A stretch of 33,838 bases of DNA from an uncultured Eubacteriales bacterium (GTDB lineage Bacteria; Bacillota; Clostridia; Oscillospirales; Oscillospiraceae), in assembly GCA_900556935.1 (NCBI GenBank), contig USQL01000012.1, forward strand, positions 1-33,838, in the 5' to 3' direction. A program made the position numbers and the translations under genes. Below the pieces are notes generated by a model that had not been told where the DNA came from, made no database searches, and saw only the letters and a list, made by a program, of their open reading frames with translations. Each line of letters starts with the position of its first letter. The stretch's first letter is position 1. Positions 21,910 to 28,853 of this stretch are shown in pieces.

Positions 21910-22072
21910 TGGAACCTCTGAATCAATCGCCTTCGGCTGGATGACGGGTCTTTTGCCCCATCCGTGCAGTTCTAAAAGTGGGAAATACATACAGTATTCC
22001 TCCACTTTCAGAACTTTCGTCTGAGACAAAATCCCTCGTCACCAGCTCTTGCCGATTGAATCAGAGGTTCCA
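21910..22072. repeat. 163-bp long inverted repeat (MITE-like element or structured leader)
   Basis: The ends TGGAACCTCTGAATCAATCG (21910-21929) and 22053-22072 are complementary over 20 bp with one mismatch. The interior is also complementary: AGTTCTAAAAGTGG (21968-21981) matches CCACTTTCAGAACT (22002-22015) with one mismatch, and the parts between pair imperfectly (GCTGG-type blocks). The whole element therefore folds into one long hairpin with a ~20-nt tip that itself has GTATTCC/GGAAATAC pairing. It ends 22 nt before the MBOAT start. It encodes no protein. Terminal repeats of this kind suit a miniature inverted-repeat element, but no clear target duplication is visible. A regulatory RNA is the other option. 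Confidence 0.7.
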
Positions 22073-22094
22073 AAGCGGATGAAAAGGAGAAGCT

Positions 22095-23555
22095 ATGGTT
22101 TTTAATTCTTATGCGTTCCTGCTGTTCTTCCCGGTGGTGCTGATTCTTGTGAATGTGCTGCCGGCCAAATGGCGCAATGCACTGCTGCTGTGCGCCAGCT
22201 ATGTGTTCTATGCCAGCTGGGGCAAGCGCTACTGTGTGCTGCTTCTGGCGGTGACGGCGGTGGTGTATGCCACCGGGCTGCTTTTGGAAAAGCGGCACAA
22301 AGCCCTTATTTTCCTGCTGGGACTGGCGGCGACCCTGGGGGCGCTGTTGGTTTACAAATACCTGGGCTTCCTCCTGTACAGCGGCAATGCTCTTCTGCGG
22401 CTGCTGGGGGTGGGGGAGAAGCTTCCCGGGGTGTCCCTGATGCTGCCCGCGGGCATCTCCTTTTTCACCTTCCAGGCGGCGGGATATCTCATCGATGTCT
22501 ACCGGGGAAAATATCCGGCGGAGCGGAATTTCCTGAATTTTGCCCTGTTTGTCTCCTTCTTCCCCCAGATTCTGTCCGGCCCCATCGGCCGGGGGGACCA
22601 GCTGCTGCCCCAGTACGAAAATCCCCAAAAGCCCAGCTATGACCAGCTGCGCCGGGGCTTTCTCACCATGACCTGGGGCTTTTTCCTGAAGCTGATGATT
22701 GCGGACCGGGCGGCGATTCTGGTGAACACGGTCTACGGAAGCTACACGGACTACGCGGGCATTTGCCTGGTGTTTGCAACTGTTGTTTACGCCCTGCAAA
22801 TCTACTGCGATTTCGCGGGCTATTCCTACATGGCCATCGGCGGGGCCCGAATGCTGGGCATTGAGCTGCCGGAAAACTTCAATACCCCCTATTTTGCCCA
22901 GTCGGTCCAGGAATTCTGGCGGCGGTGGCACATCTCCCTGAGCACCTGGTTCCGGGACTATGTCTATATTCCCCTGGGGGGCAGCCGGTGCGCCAAATGG
23001 AAAAAATACCGCAATGTATTCATCGTTTTTCTGGTCAGCGGTCTGTGGCACGGGGCCATGTGGTCCTTTGTGCTGTGGGGGGCCATCCATGGTCTTTACC
23101 AGATTGTGGGCGGCCTGACCAAGCCCGCCCGGGAAAAGCTTCTGGACGGCCTGCATGTGAACCGGGAGAACACCTCCTACCGGGTATTCCGGATGCTGAT
23201 TACGTTTCTGCTGGTGGATTTTGCCTGGCTGTTTTTCCGGGCCGACGGGGTTTCCCAGGCGATGTCCATGCTGCGCTGGATTTTCACCCAGCTGCGGCCC
23301 ACGGATTTGGTGGGCACGGCGTTCTATACCATGGGCCTGGACCGGCCGGACTTCCAGGTGCTGCTGGTATCCGTGGCGGTGCTGACCCTGGGGGATATTC
23401 TGCGCTACCGCGGCTTTGATTTCTGGGCCTGGTATCACAGGCAGAATTGGCTGTTCCGGGAGCTGGGACTGGCCGCGGCAATGCTGCTGATTTTGACTTT
23501 CGGTGTATGGGGGAACGGCTTCGATGCGTCCAGCTTTATCTATTTTCAGTTCTAA
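22095..23555 (+). CDS. MBOAT-family membrane O-acyltransferase (AlgI/DltB-like)
   Basis: A 486-residue polytopic enzyme of the membrane-bound O-acyltransferase family, which passes acyl groups (often acetyl) across the membrane toward extracellular polymers. It has AlgI-type features: NTPYFAQSVQEFWRRWHISL, STWFRDYVYIPLGGSR and the catalytic-histidine segment SGLWHGAMWSFVLWG with His319. The N-terminal YVFYASWG and FPQILSGPI motifs also match. AAAGGAG precedes the ATG. The two SGNH-like genes follow directly with overlaps, as DltD follows DltB or AlgJ/AlgX accompanies AlgI. The polymer is unknown: no alginate or teichoic-acid genes are in view. Confidence 0.93.
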   Translation: MVFNSYAFLLFFPVVLILVNVLPAKWRNALLLCASYVFYASWGKRYCVLLLAVTAVVYATGLLLEKRHKALIFLLGLAATLGALLVYKYLGFLLYSGNALLRLLGVGEKLPGVSLMLPAGISFFTFQAAGYLIDVYRGKYPAERNFLNFALFVSFFPQILSGPIGRGDQLLPQYENPQKPSYDQLRRGFLTMTWGFFLKLMIADRAAILVNTVYGSYTDYAGICLVFATVVYALQIYCDFAGYSYMAIGGARMLGIELPENFNTPYFAQSVQEFWRRWHISLSTWFRDYVYIPLGGSRCAKWKKYRNVFIVFLVSGLWHGAMWSFVLWGAIHGLYQIVGGLTKPAREKLLDGLHVNRENTSYRVFRMLITFLLVDFAWLFFRADGVSQAMSMLRWIFTQLRPTDLVGTAFYTMGLDRPDFQVLLVSVAVLTLGDILRYRGFDFWAWYHRQNWLFRELGLAAAMLLILTFGVWGNGFDASSFIYFQF

Positions 23556-24816
23556 GCCCTTCCGGCGGGTTGTCAGCGTCCTGCTGCTTCTTGCCATGGT
23601 GCTAGGGGGCGCGGCCTTTTTGGGGCGGCTGCTTCGGCTGGAGGACGGGGCCCGGGTGGAAAGCTTTTTCACCCAGGACACGGAGTACGATGTGCTGTTT
23701 TTTGGCTCCAGCCATATGGTCAACGGCATCTACCCCATGTACCTGTGGCAGGCCTACGGCATTCCCGCCTATAATCTGGCGGGCCACGGCTGCAGGCCGT
23801 CCATGGCCTACTGGCTTCTGAAAATGGCCCTTAAATACCACAAGCCCCAGGCGGCGGTGCTGGATGTGCTGTTCTGCTGGGAGGAGAGCTCCGAGCTGTC
23901 CTCCTCCCTGGCCCACAACATTCTGGACCCCTTTCCCGCGTCCCTGACAAAGACCCAGGCCATCTGGGACCTATATAGCGGGGACAAGGACCGGGCAGAG
24001 CTGCTGTTTCCCCTGGATGTGTACCACAACCGCTGGAAGGAGCTGGACAGCGCCATGGTCCGCAAAGCGCTTGGCGAACCTGTGGAGCCTCTGCCGGAAA
24101 AGGGAGCGGAGAGCCGGATTTATGTAAACGGCGCGGAAGAGAGCTACGTGCTGACCGGGCCGGAGGAGCAGGCGGAGGACTTCACCCTGGAAATGGACTA
24201 TATTCAAAAGTTCATCGCCCTGTGCCAGGAAAACGACATCGTGCCCATTATCACTTACCTGCCCTGTGAAACCTCCGTCTGGAGCCAGAAGTGCTGCAAC
24301 CGGGCCATGGACATGGCGAAGGCCCAGGGGGCGTTGACCCTGAATCTGGAATACGAAAACAGCTTAAACAATCTGACGGACTGGGCAGACGGCCCGGACC
24401 ATGTAAACCCGGCGGGGGCCAGAAAGCTTACCGACGCGGTGGGGCAGTTCCTGCAAGACAGTCTCTCCCTGCCGGACCGGCGGGAGGAGCCAGGGTATGG
24501 GGACTGGCAGAGGGACCTGGAGGCCTATTACGCATTCCAGTGGGAAAACATGGAAAAGGCCGACACCCCGGAGAAAATCCTGACGCTGGCCACCCTGCCC
24601 AATTTCCGGGTGGAGCTGGAGTCGGCCCCGGGCTATACGGTGCCCAGAGTGCTTCTGGAGCAGCTGGCAGAGCTGGGGGACCGGAGAACCCTTGCCCCGC
24701 TGCGGGAGAGCACCGGAACGGAGGTTCTGCGCCTGACGGTCCGGGATGAGGCGGGGCTCCGTGTGATGACCCGAAGCTACAGCCGGACGCTGAAAATCGA
24801 AGGAGGGGGCCAATGA
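23524..24816 (+). CDS. Membrane-anchored SGNH-like protein 1 (DltD/AlgJ-type partner)
   Basis: A 430-residue protein with one N-terminal membrane helix (residues ~14-37) and a long outward domain. It has the serine-containing block FFGSSHMVNG (61-64 GSSH) and a C-terminal Asp-x3-His pair (Asp289/His293 in WADGPDHVNPAGA), the expected nucleophile and Asp/His of an SGNH hydrolase fold. Such proteins complete O-acylation started by an MBOAT enzyme outside the membrane. The start at 23524 overlaps the MBOAT gene by 32 nt; an in-frame GTG at 23503 is an alternative. It is clearly paralogous to the next gene (for example, both have AELLFPLDVYHNRWK). The exact reaction is inferred. Confidence 0.8.
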   Translation: MRPALSIFSSKPFRRVVSVLLLLAMVLGGAAFLGRLLRLEDGARVESFFTQDTEYDVLFFGSSHMVNGIYPMYLWQAYGIPAYNLAGHGCRPSMAYWLLKMALKYHKPQAAVLDVLFCWEESSELSSSLAHNILDPFPASLTKTQAIWDLYSGDKDRAELLFPLDVYHNRWKELDSAMVRKALGEPVEPLPEKGAESRIYVNGAEESYVLTGPEEQAEDFTLEMDYIQKFIALCQENDIVPIITYLPCETSVWSQKCCNRAMDMAKAQGALTLNLEYENSLNNLTDWADGPDHVNPAGARKLTDAVGQFLQDSLSLPDRREEPGYGDWQRDLEAYYAFQWENMEKADTPEKILTLATLPNFRVELESAPGYTVPRVLLEQLAELGDRRTLAPLRESTGTEVLRLTVRDEAGLRVMTRSYSRTLKIEGGGQ

Positions 24817-26066
24817 AAACAGGAATCAAGCGGGCGCTCAGCGTTGTTCTGCTGCTGGCCATGGTGGCCGCCTACGTGGCCTTCCTGGCCCGGGCCCTGG
24901 CCATGCAGGACGGACCGGAGAAAAATGGGGCCTTTTTGCGGGAGGACCGGCAGTACGATGTGCTTCTGTTCGGCTCCAGTCATATGGTCAACGGGATTTA
25001 TCCCATGCAGCTGTGGAAGGATTACGGCATCACCGCCTACAATCTCTCCGGCCATGGCAGCAGCCTGGCTACCAGCTACTGGACCATGCGCCTGGCGGTG
25101 GAATACCGCAAGCCCAGGGTGGCGGTGCTGGATGTGCTGTTTGCCCAGTCAAACACCAAGTCCATGGATATCTCCCTGGCCCACGAGCTGCTGGACCCCT
25201 TCCCCCTGTCAAAGCGGAAAATAGAGGCCATCCGGGATTTGTACGAAGCGGATTCCCAGCGGGCGGAGCTGCTGTTTCCCCTGGATGTATACCACAACCG
25301 GTGGAAGGACCTGGACGGGGCCATGGTGCGCCGCGGCCTGACGGGGGAGACGGACCTGTCCCCGGAGAAGGGGGCCCAGGCCCGGATTGACGTGGTGCCC
25401 ACGGAGGCGGGGGAGAAAATCCCCCGGACCCAGTGCATGGAGGAGAAGACCGTGGCGCTGGAATACGTGGAAAAATTTGTAGTCTTTTGCCTGGAAAACG
25501 ACATTGTGCCGGTGCTGACCTATCTGCCCTGTGAAATAAGCCCCGAGTGGCAGGAAAGCTGCAACGCGGCCCTGGCCCTGGGAGAGTCCCTGGGGGCGGA
25601 AATCGTGGATATGCAGCATATGGACCTTTTGAACGATGAAACCGACTGGTATGACGCGGGCGGCCACCTGAACCCCTCCGGGGCGAAAAAGACCACCCGC
25701 TGCCTGGGGGACTTTCTGCGGGACTGGCTTTCCCTTCCGGACCACCGGCAGGAGGACCTGACGGCGGCGGACTGGGGCGGGGACTATACCCGGTATCTTG
25801 CGTACCTGGGTGGCCGCTTCGGGGAATTGGAGACCCTTCCCCAGCTATTGAGCCTGGGGACCATCGATGATTTTGCGGTGGAGCTGTGGGTTGGCCCCGG
25901 GGCCGCCCTGGACCTGCTGACCCTCCAGCAGCTTCGCCAGATGGGGGAGAAGACCCGGCTTTACGCGGGCAAGGAAGCGTCCGTTGTCAGCGTGAAGGTC
26001 TCCGGCCCCGATGGGCAGGTGCTTACCGAAAAGCGCTTTTCCATGGCCCTTCGGGAAAATTCGTGA
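24813..26066 (+). CDS. Membrane-anchored SGNH-like protein 2 (tandem paralogue)
   Basis: A 417-residue tandem paralogue of the preceding protein. A single N-terminal helix (~8-30) is followed by LLFGSSHMVNGIYP (GSSH 54-57) and Asp281-x3-His285 in YDAGGHLNPSGA. The shared stretches AYNL-GHG, RAELLFPLDVYHNRWK and TYLPCE show common descent. The middle and the C-terminal ~100 residues have diverged, which suggests different partners or acceptors rather than a fresh duplication. Its ATG overlaps the previous stop by 4 nt. Both copies keep the catalytic residues, so neither looks decayed. Confidence 0.8.
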   Translation: MKTGIKRALSVVLLLAMVAAYVAFLARALAMQDGPEKNGAFLREDRQYDVLLFGSSHMVNGIYPMQLWKDYGITAYNLSGHGSSLATSYWTMRLAVEYRKPRVAVLDVLFAQSNTKSMDISLAHELLDPFPLSKRKIEAIRDLYEADSQRAELLFPLDVYHNRWKDLDGAMVRRGLTGETDLSPEKGAQARIDVVPTEAGEKIPRTQCMEEKTVALEYVEKFVVFCLENDIVPVLTYLPCEISPEWQESCNAALALGESLGAEIVDMQHMDLLNDETDWYDAGGHLNPSGAKKTTRCLGDFLRDWLSLPDHRQEDLTAADWGGDYTRYLAYLGGRFGELETLPQLLSLGTIDDFAVELWVGPGAALDLLTLQQLRQMGEKTRLYAGKEASVVSVKVSGPDGQVLTEKRFSMALRENS

Positions 26067-26080
26067 AATGAGGTTATTTT

Positions 26081-26713
26081 TTGAAGCAAAAATTTGAGAA
26101 AATTTTGAACTCCGCCCTGCCCGGCTTCACCCTTGCCCGGGCGGGGCTCATCCTTCTGGGGGCGGCCATCGCCTCCTTTGGGCTGTACAATATCCATCAG
26201 CAGAGCGGCATCACCGAGGGCGGTGTCCTGGGGACGGTGCTGCTGCTGCACCATTGGCTGGGCTGGCCCGCCTCTGTGATTACTCCGGTGCTGGATATCA
26301 GCTGCTATCTGCTGGCGCTGAAGGTGCTGGGCGCGGACTTTATCAAGTGGTCCGTGGCCTCCACCCTGTGCGTGTCCGGCTTCTTCCGGCTGTGGGAATG
26401 CTGGCCTCCGATGCTCCCGGACCTTTCCGGCCATCCTCTGCTGGCGGCGGTGCTGGGGGCCCTGTTTGTGGGGATAGGCGTGGGCCTGGTGGTCCGGCAG
26501 GGGGGCTCCTCCGGCGGGGACGATGCCCTGGCCCTGTCCATCTCCCGGCTCCTCCGGTGCCGGGTTTCCGCGGCCTATCTGTTTACGGACCTGACGGTGC
26601 TGCTGCTGTCGCTAAGCTACATTCCCTTCCGAAGAATTGCCTACTCCCTGGTGACGGTGACCATTTCCTCGTGGCTGATTGACCTGCTGCAGGGGAAAAA
26701 TAAAAACACCTAA
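26081..26713 (+). CDS. YitT-type (DUF161) integral membrane protein
   Basis: A 210-residue membrane protein with about five helices, resembling the hydrophobic half of YitT/YczE-type proteins. Seen: the loop QQSGITEGGVLGTVLLLHHW and the glycine-rich VRQGGSSGGDDALALSIS, both hallmarks of the group. It appears to lack the C-terminal soluble DUF2179 domain. The TTG start at 26081 has GAGG 7 nt upstream and follows the SGNH2 stop by 14 nt, so it ends the acylation operon. The function of this family is unsettled (transport has been suggested), so its role here is unknown. Confidence 0.75.
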   Translation: MKQKFEKILNSALPGFTLARAGLILLGAAIASFGLYNIHQQSGITEGGVLGTVLLLHHWLGWPASVITPVLDISCYLLALKVLGADFIKWSVASTLCVSGFFRLWECWPPMLPDLSGHPLLAAVLGALFVGIGVGLVVRQGGSSGGDDALALSISRLLRCRVSAAYLFTDLTVLLLSLSYIPFRRIAYSLVTVTISSWLIDLLQGKNKNT

Positions 26714-26719
26714 TTCCTA

Positions 26720-26748
26720 TTGACAAAATAGGTGTTCGGTGCTATGAT
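26720..26748 (+). promoter_or_regulatory. cysK: Strong promoter of cysK
   Basis: Consensus TTGACA (26720-26725), 17-nt spacer, TATGAT (26743-26748), starting just 7 nt after the upstream stop codon. The predicted start near 26755 gives a leader of about 220 nt before cysK. Confidence 0.8.
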
Positions 26749-26796
26749 ACCCCCATCAAAGGAAAGAACACTTTCCAACCCGGGAGGGCGGGCAAA

Positions 26797-26823
26797 ATGA
26801 ACGATGCCGCGTTTCGATGTTGA
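26797..26823 (+). CDS. Possible leader micro-ORF MNDAAFRC in the cysK leader
   Basis: Within the cysK leader an ATG at 26797, preceded by GGGAGGG 8 nt upstream, opens an 8-codon frame, MNDAAFRC, ending in a Cys codon (TGT) and TGA. A leader peptide with Cys before the stop could sense charged tRNA-Cys, but one Cys codon is weak evidence. No clear terminator/antiterminator pair can be drawn. It may be chance. Confidence 0.25.
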   Translation: MNDAAFRC

Positions 26824-26902
26824 AGAAGCGTTAGAATCAGCTCGGTGGTGCGATTTCGCCTGGGATTTCTGATCCCGTTGGCCTGTACTGCCCCTCATCA
26901 GT

Positions 26903-26938
26903 CAGGGCTGCGCCCTGCCAGCTTCCCCAAGGGGAAGC
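26903..26938. repeat. REP-like double hairpin in the cysK leader
   Basis: Two adjacent perfect hairpins: CAGGGC-tgc-GCCCTG (26903-26917) and GCTTCCCC-aa-GGGGAAGC (26921-26938), preceded by CCCCTCATCAGT. I recall closely similar CATCAGTCA-hairpin-CCAGCTTCCCC elements repeated in gut Clostridia genomes. The one here lies in the cysK leader, 39 nt before the start. Confidence 0.6.
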
Positions 26939-26977
26939 CATTGAAAATTTATTCGATTACTTTGAAAGGGAGTTTTG

Positions 26978-27916
26978 ATGATGTCTAAAATTTACACCTC
27001 TGCTGACCAGCTGATTGGCCGTACCCCGCTGCTGGAGCTGACCCATATTGAAAAAGCCGAGAAGCTGGAGGCAAAGATTCTCGCCAAATTGGAGTATTTT
27101 AACCCCGCCGGTTCCGTCAAGGACCGGATTGCCAAGGGCATTATTGACGACGCGGAGAAGTCCGGCGCGCTGAAGCCCGGCGCAACCCTCATTGAGCCCA
27201 CCTCCGGCAATACGGGCATCGGCCTGGCCTCCGTGGCGGCGGCCCGGGGCTATAAGCTGATCATTGTCATGCCCGATACCATGAGCGTGGAGCGCCGCCA
27301 GCTGATTAAGGCCTACGGTGCCGAGCTGGTGCTCTCCGAGGGTGCCAAGGGCATGAAGGGTGCCATCGAAAAGGCCAACGAGCTGGCTGCCACCATTCCC
27401 GGCAGCTTCATTCCCGGACAGTTTACCAACCCCGCCAACCCCAAGGCCCATTTTGAGACCACCGGTCCCGAAATCTACGAGGACACCGACGGAGCTGTGG
27501 ATATCTTTGTGGCCGGTGTCGGCACCGGCGGCACCATCACCGGCGTGGGCGAGTACCTTAAAAGCAAGAAGCCCGAGGTAAAGGTGGTGGCGGTAGAGCC
27601 CGCAACCTCCGCGGTGCTGTCCACCGGCAAGGCCGGCCCCCACAAGATTCAGGGCATCGGCGCTGGCTTTGTGCCCCAGGTGCTGAACACCAAGATTTAC
27701 GACGAGATCATCCCTGTCACCAATGAGGATGCCTTCGCCACCGGCCGTCAGGTGGGCCGTCAGGAGGGCGTTCTCGTGGGCATCTCCTCCGGCGCTGCCG
27801 TCTGGGCCGCCGTGCAGCTGGCCAAGCGCCCGGAGAACAAGGGCAAGACCATCGTGGTCCTCCTGCCCGATACCGGCGACCGGTATCTATCCACCCCGCT
27901 GTTCGCGGAGAAGTAA
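26978..27916 (+). CDS. cysK: Cysteine synthase A (O-acetylserine sulfhydrylase)
   Basis: A 312-residue PLP enzyme making L-cysteine from O-acetylserine and sulfide. The cofactor lysine is Lys48 in FNPAGSVKDRIA. The EPTSGNTGIGLA loop, GVGTGGTITG phosphate loop and ISSGAAVWAA C-terminal segment are all as in CysK. AAGGGAG lies 6 nt before the ATG at 26978; the second ATG (26981) and an upstream TTG (26975) are less likely. It is transcribed alone from a strong promoter, with a long structured leader and a strong terminator. The length and the PSG-type motifs favour CysK over cystathionine beta-synthase. Confidence 0.95.
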   Translation: MMSKIYTSADQLIGRTPLLELTHIEKAEKLEAKILAKLEYFNPAGSVKDRIAKGIIDDAEKSGALKPGATLIEPTSGNTGIGLASVAAARGYKLIIVMPDTMSVERRQLIKAYGAELVLSEGAKGMKGAIEKANELAATIPGSFIPGQFTNPANPKAHFETTGPEIYEDTDGAVDIFVAGVGTGGTITGVGEYLKSKKPEVKVVAVEPATSAVLSTGKAGPHKIQGIGAGFVPQVLNTKIYDEIIPVTNEDAFATGRQVGRQEGVLVGISSGAAVWAAVQLAKRPENKGKTIVVLLPDTGDRYLSTPLFAEK

Positions 27917-27929
27917 AGAACCAATCTTC

Positions 27930-27968
27930 AAAGGCCGGAGCTTCCGTTTTCTGGAAGCTCCGGCCTTT
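27930..27968. terminator. Bidirectional terminator between cysK (+) and the PrsW gene (-)
   Basis: AAAGGCCGGAGCTTCC (27930-27945) pairs perfectly over 16 bp with GGAAGCTCCGGCCTTT (27953-27968), with a 7-nt loop. It lies 13 nt after the cysK stop and 2 nt past the PrsW stop. Confidence 0.9.
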
Positions 27969-27970
27969 GT

Positions 27971-28681
27971 TTAATCAATATACCGGTCCGTCCGGGACAG
28001 GCGCTTGACCATGCGGGAGGTGAGGAGAAACAGGGCTGCCACAAACAGGAGGAAAATCCATTCCGAAGAGCCGGATTCGGAGGAGGCGATGTAGTCGTAG
28101 ATGCCGTGGAGCACCATGGGGACCACCACCGCCAGACGGCGGCAGCGCTTGCTCTCCTCCGGGTAGCCGTAGTTATCATAGCGCTTGGCCATGCCGTAAA
28201 AGGCACCCATGAACACGCCGAAGCAGGCGTGGCCGGGAACGGCGGTGACGGCACGGACCATGGCGGTGCCAAGACCGTACATGGCAACATAGCCGATGTT
28301 CTCCCACAGGGCAAAGCCCAGGGAGACGCTGACGGCATAGACCACCCCGTCAAACTGGCAGTTAAAGGCGGGGCTGAGCCAGGTGCGGCCCTTTAAAACC
28401 AGGTATTTAAAGCCCTCCTCGGAAAGACCTACTACAACAAAGTACATGAGCACCCGGTAAATCACGGAATTCTCCGGCCAGAGGCTGTCTAAAATGGCGG
28501 TGCCGATGCGCTCGGTGAACATGGCAAGGGAGGTGGAGATAATGCCCCGGACCACCAGCGATATTAAAAGCATGGGCGGCTCCCGGTCCAGCTTATCCGC
28601 CTTGTTTACCTGAATCAGCAGGACAATGGCGGGAATCACCGCCGCGGCGATGAGAATGGGGTTTCCATAGTAGAAAATCAT
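27971..28681 (-). CDS. PrsW-family membrane metalloprotease
   Basis: A 236-residue polytopic membrane protein of the PrsW (CPBP-related) group, which in Bacillus cleaves the anti-sigma factor RsiW. Catalytic-type motifs are seen: Glu88-Glu89 in VGLSEEGFKYLVL, FALWENIGYV, the PGHACFGVFMG histidine and the C-terminal VPMVLHGIYDY histidine. The start at 28681 (MIFYYGNP) has GGAGG 7 nt upstream; a longer frame to 28726 overlaps the previous gene and is rejected. Its start overlaps the small Cys-rich gene by 4 nt. No sigma/anti-sigma pair is in the window, so the substrate is unknown. Confidence 0.88.
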   Translation of the reverse strand: MIFYYGNPILIAAAVIPAIVLLIQVNKADKLDREPPMLLISLVVRGIISTSLAMFTERIGTAILDSLWPENSVIYRVLMYFVVVGLSEEGFKYLVLKGRTWLSPAFNCQFDGVVYAVSVSLGFALWENIGYVAMYGLGTAMVRAVTAVPGHACFGVFMGAFYGMAKRYDNYGYPEESKRCRRLAVVVPMVLHGIYDYIASSESGSSEWIFLLFVAALFLLTSRMVKRLSRTDRYID

Positions 28682-28851
28682 GGCTGTGCCTCCAGCTTTT
28701 CCCGGATGGCGGCTGCCAGCTGGCACTCCGCCTCATAGGGGCAGGCTCCAAAATTGCAGTCTACCTCGTAGTCGTCCTTGCCGTCGATTTCCAGCAGGAC
28801 CCGGCGGCTCTGGTCCTGACAGCGGCAGTAGCCGGAAAGAAAGTATTCCAT
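28678..28851 (-). CDS. Small Cys-rich protein of unknown function (57 aa)
   Basis: I do not recognise this 57-residue protein, but it looks real. GGAGG lies 7 nt before the ATG (28851), it starts 2 nt after the GH13 stop, and its stop overlaps the PrsW start by 4 nt. Five cysteines are arranged as Cys9-x-Cys11 ... Cys32-x4-Cys37-x5-Cys43 (GYCRCQDQ, VDCNFGACPYEAEC), suggesting a zinc or iron-sulfur site. It is predicted cytoplasmic with no membrane helix. Its coupling to PrsW suggests a linked role. Confidence 0.7.
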   Translation of the reverse strand: MEYFLSGYCRCQDQSRRVLLEIDGKDDYEVDCNFGACPYEAECQLAAAIREKLEAQP

Positions 28852-28853
28852 TT

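Noticed and set aside
26844..26852. GGTGGTGCG in the cysK leader as a possible T-box
   Set aside because: It does not match the conserved T-box GGTGGNACCGCG core, and no specifier-loop or terminator/antiterminator structure could be drawn.
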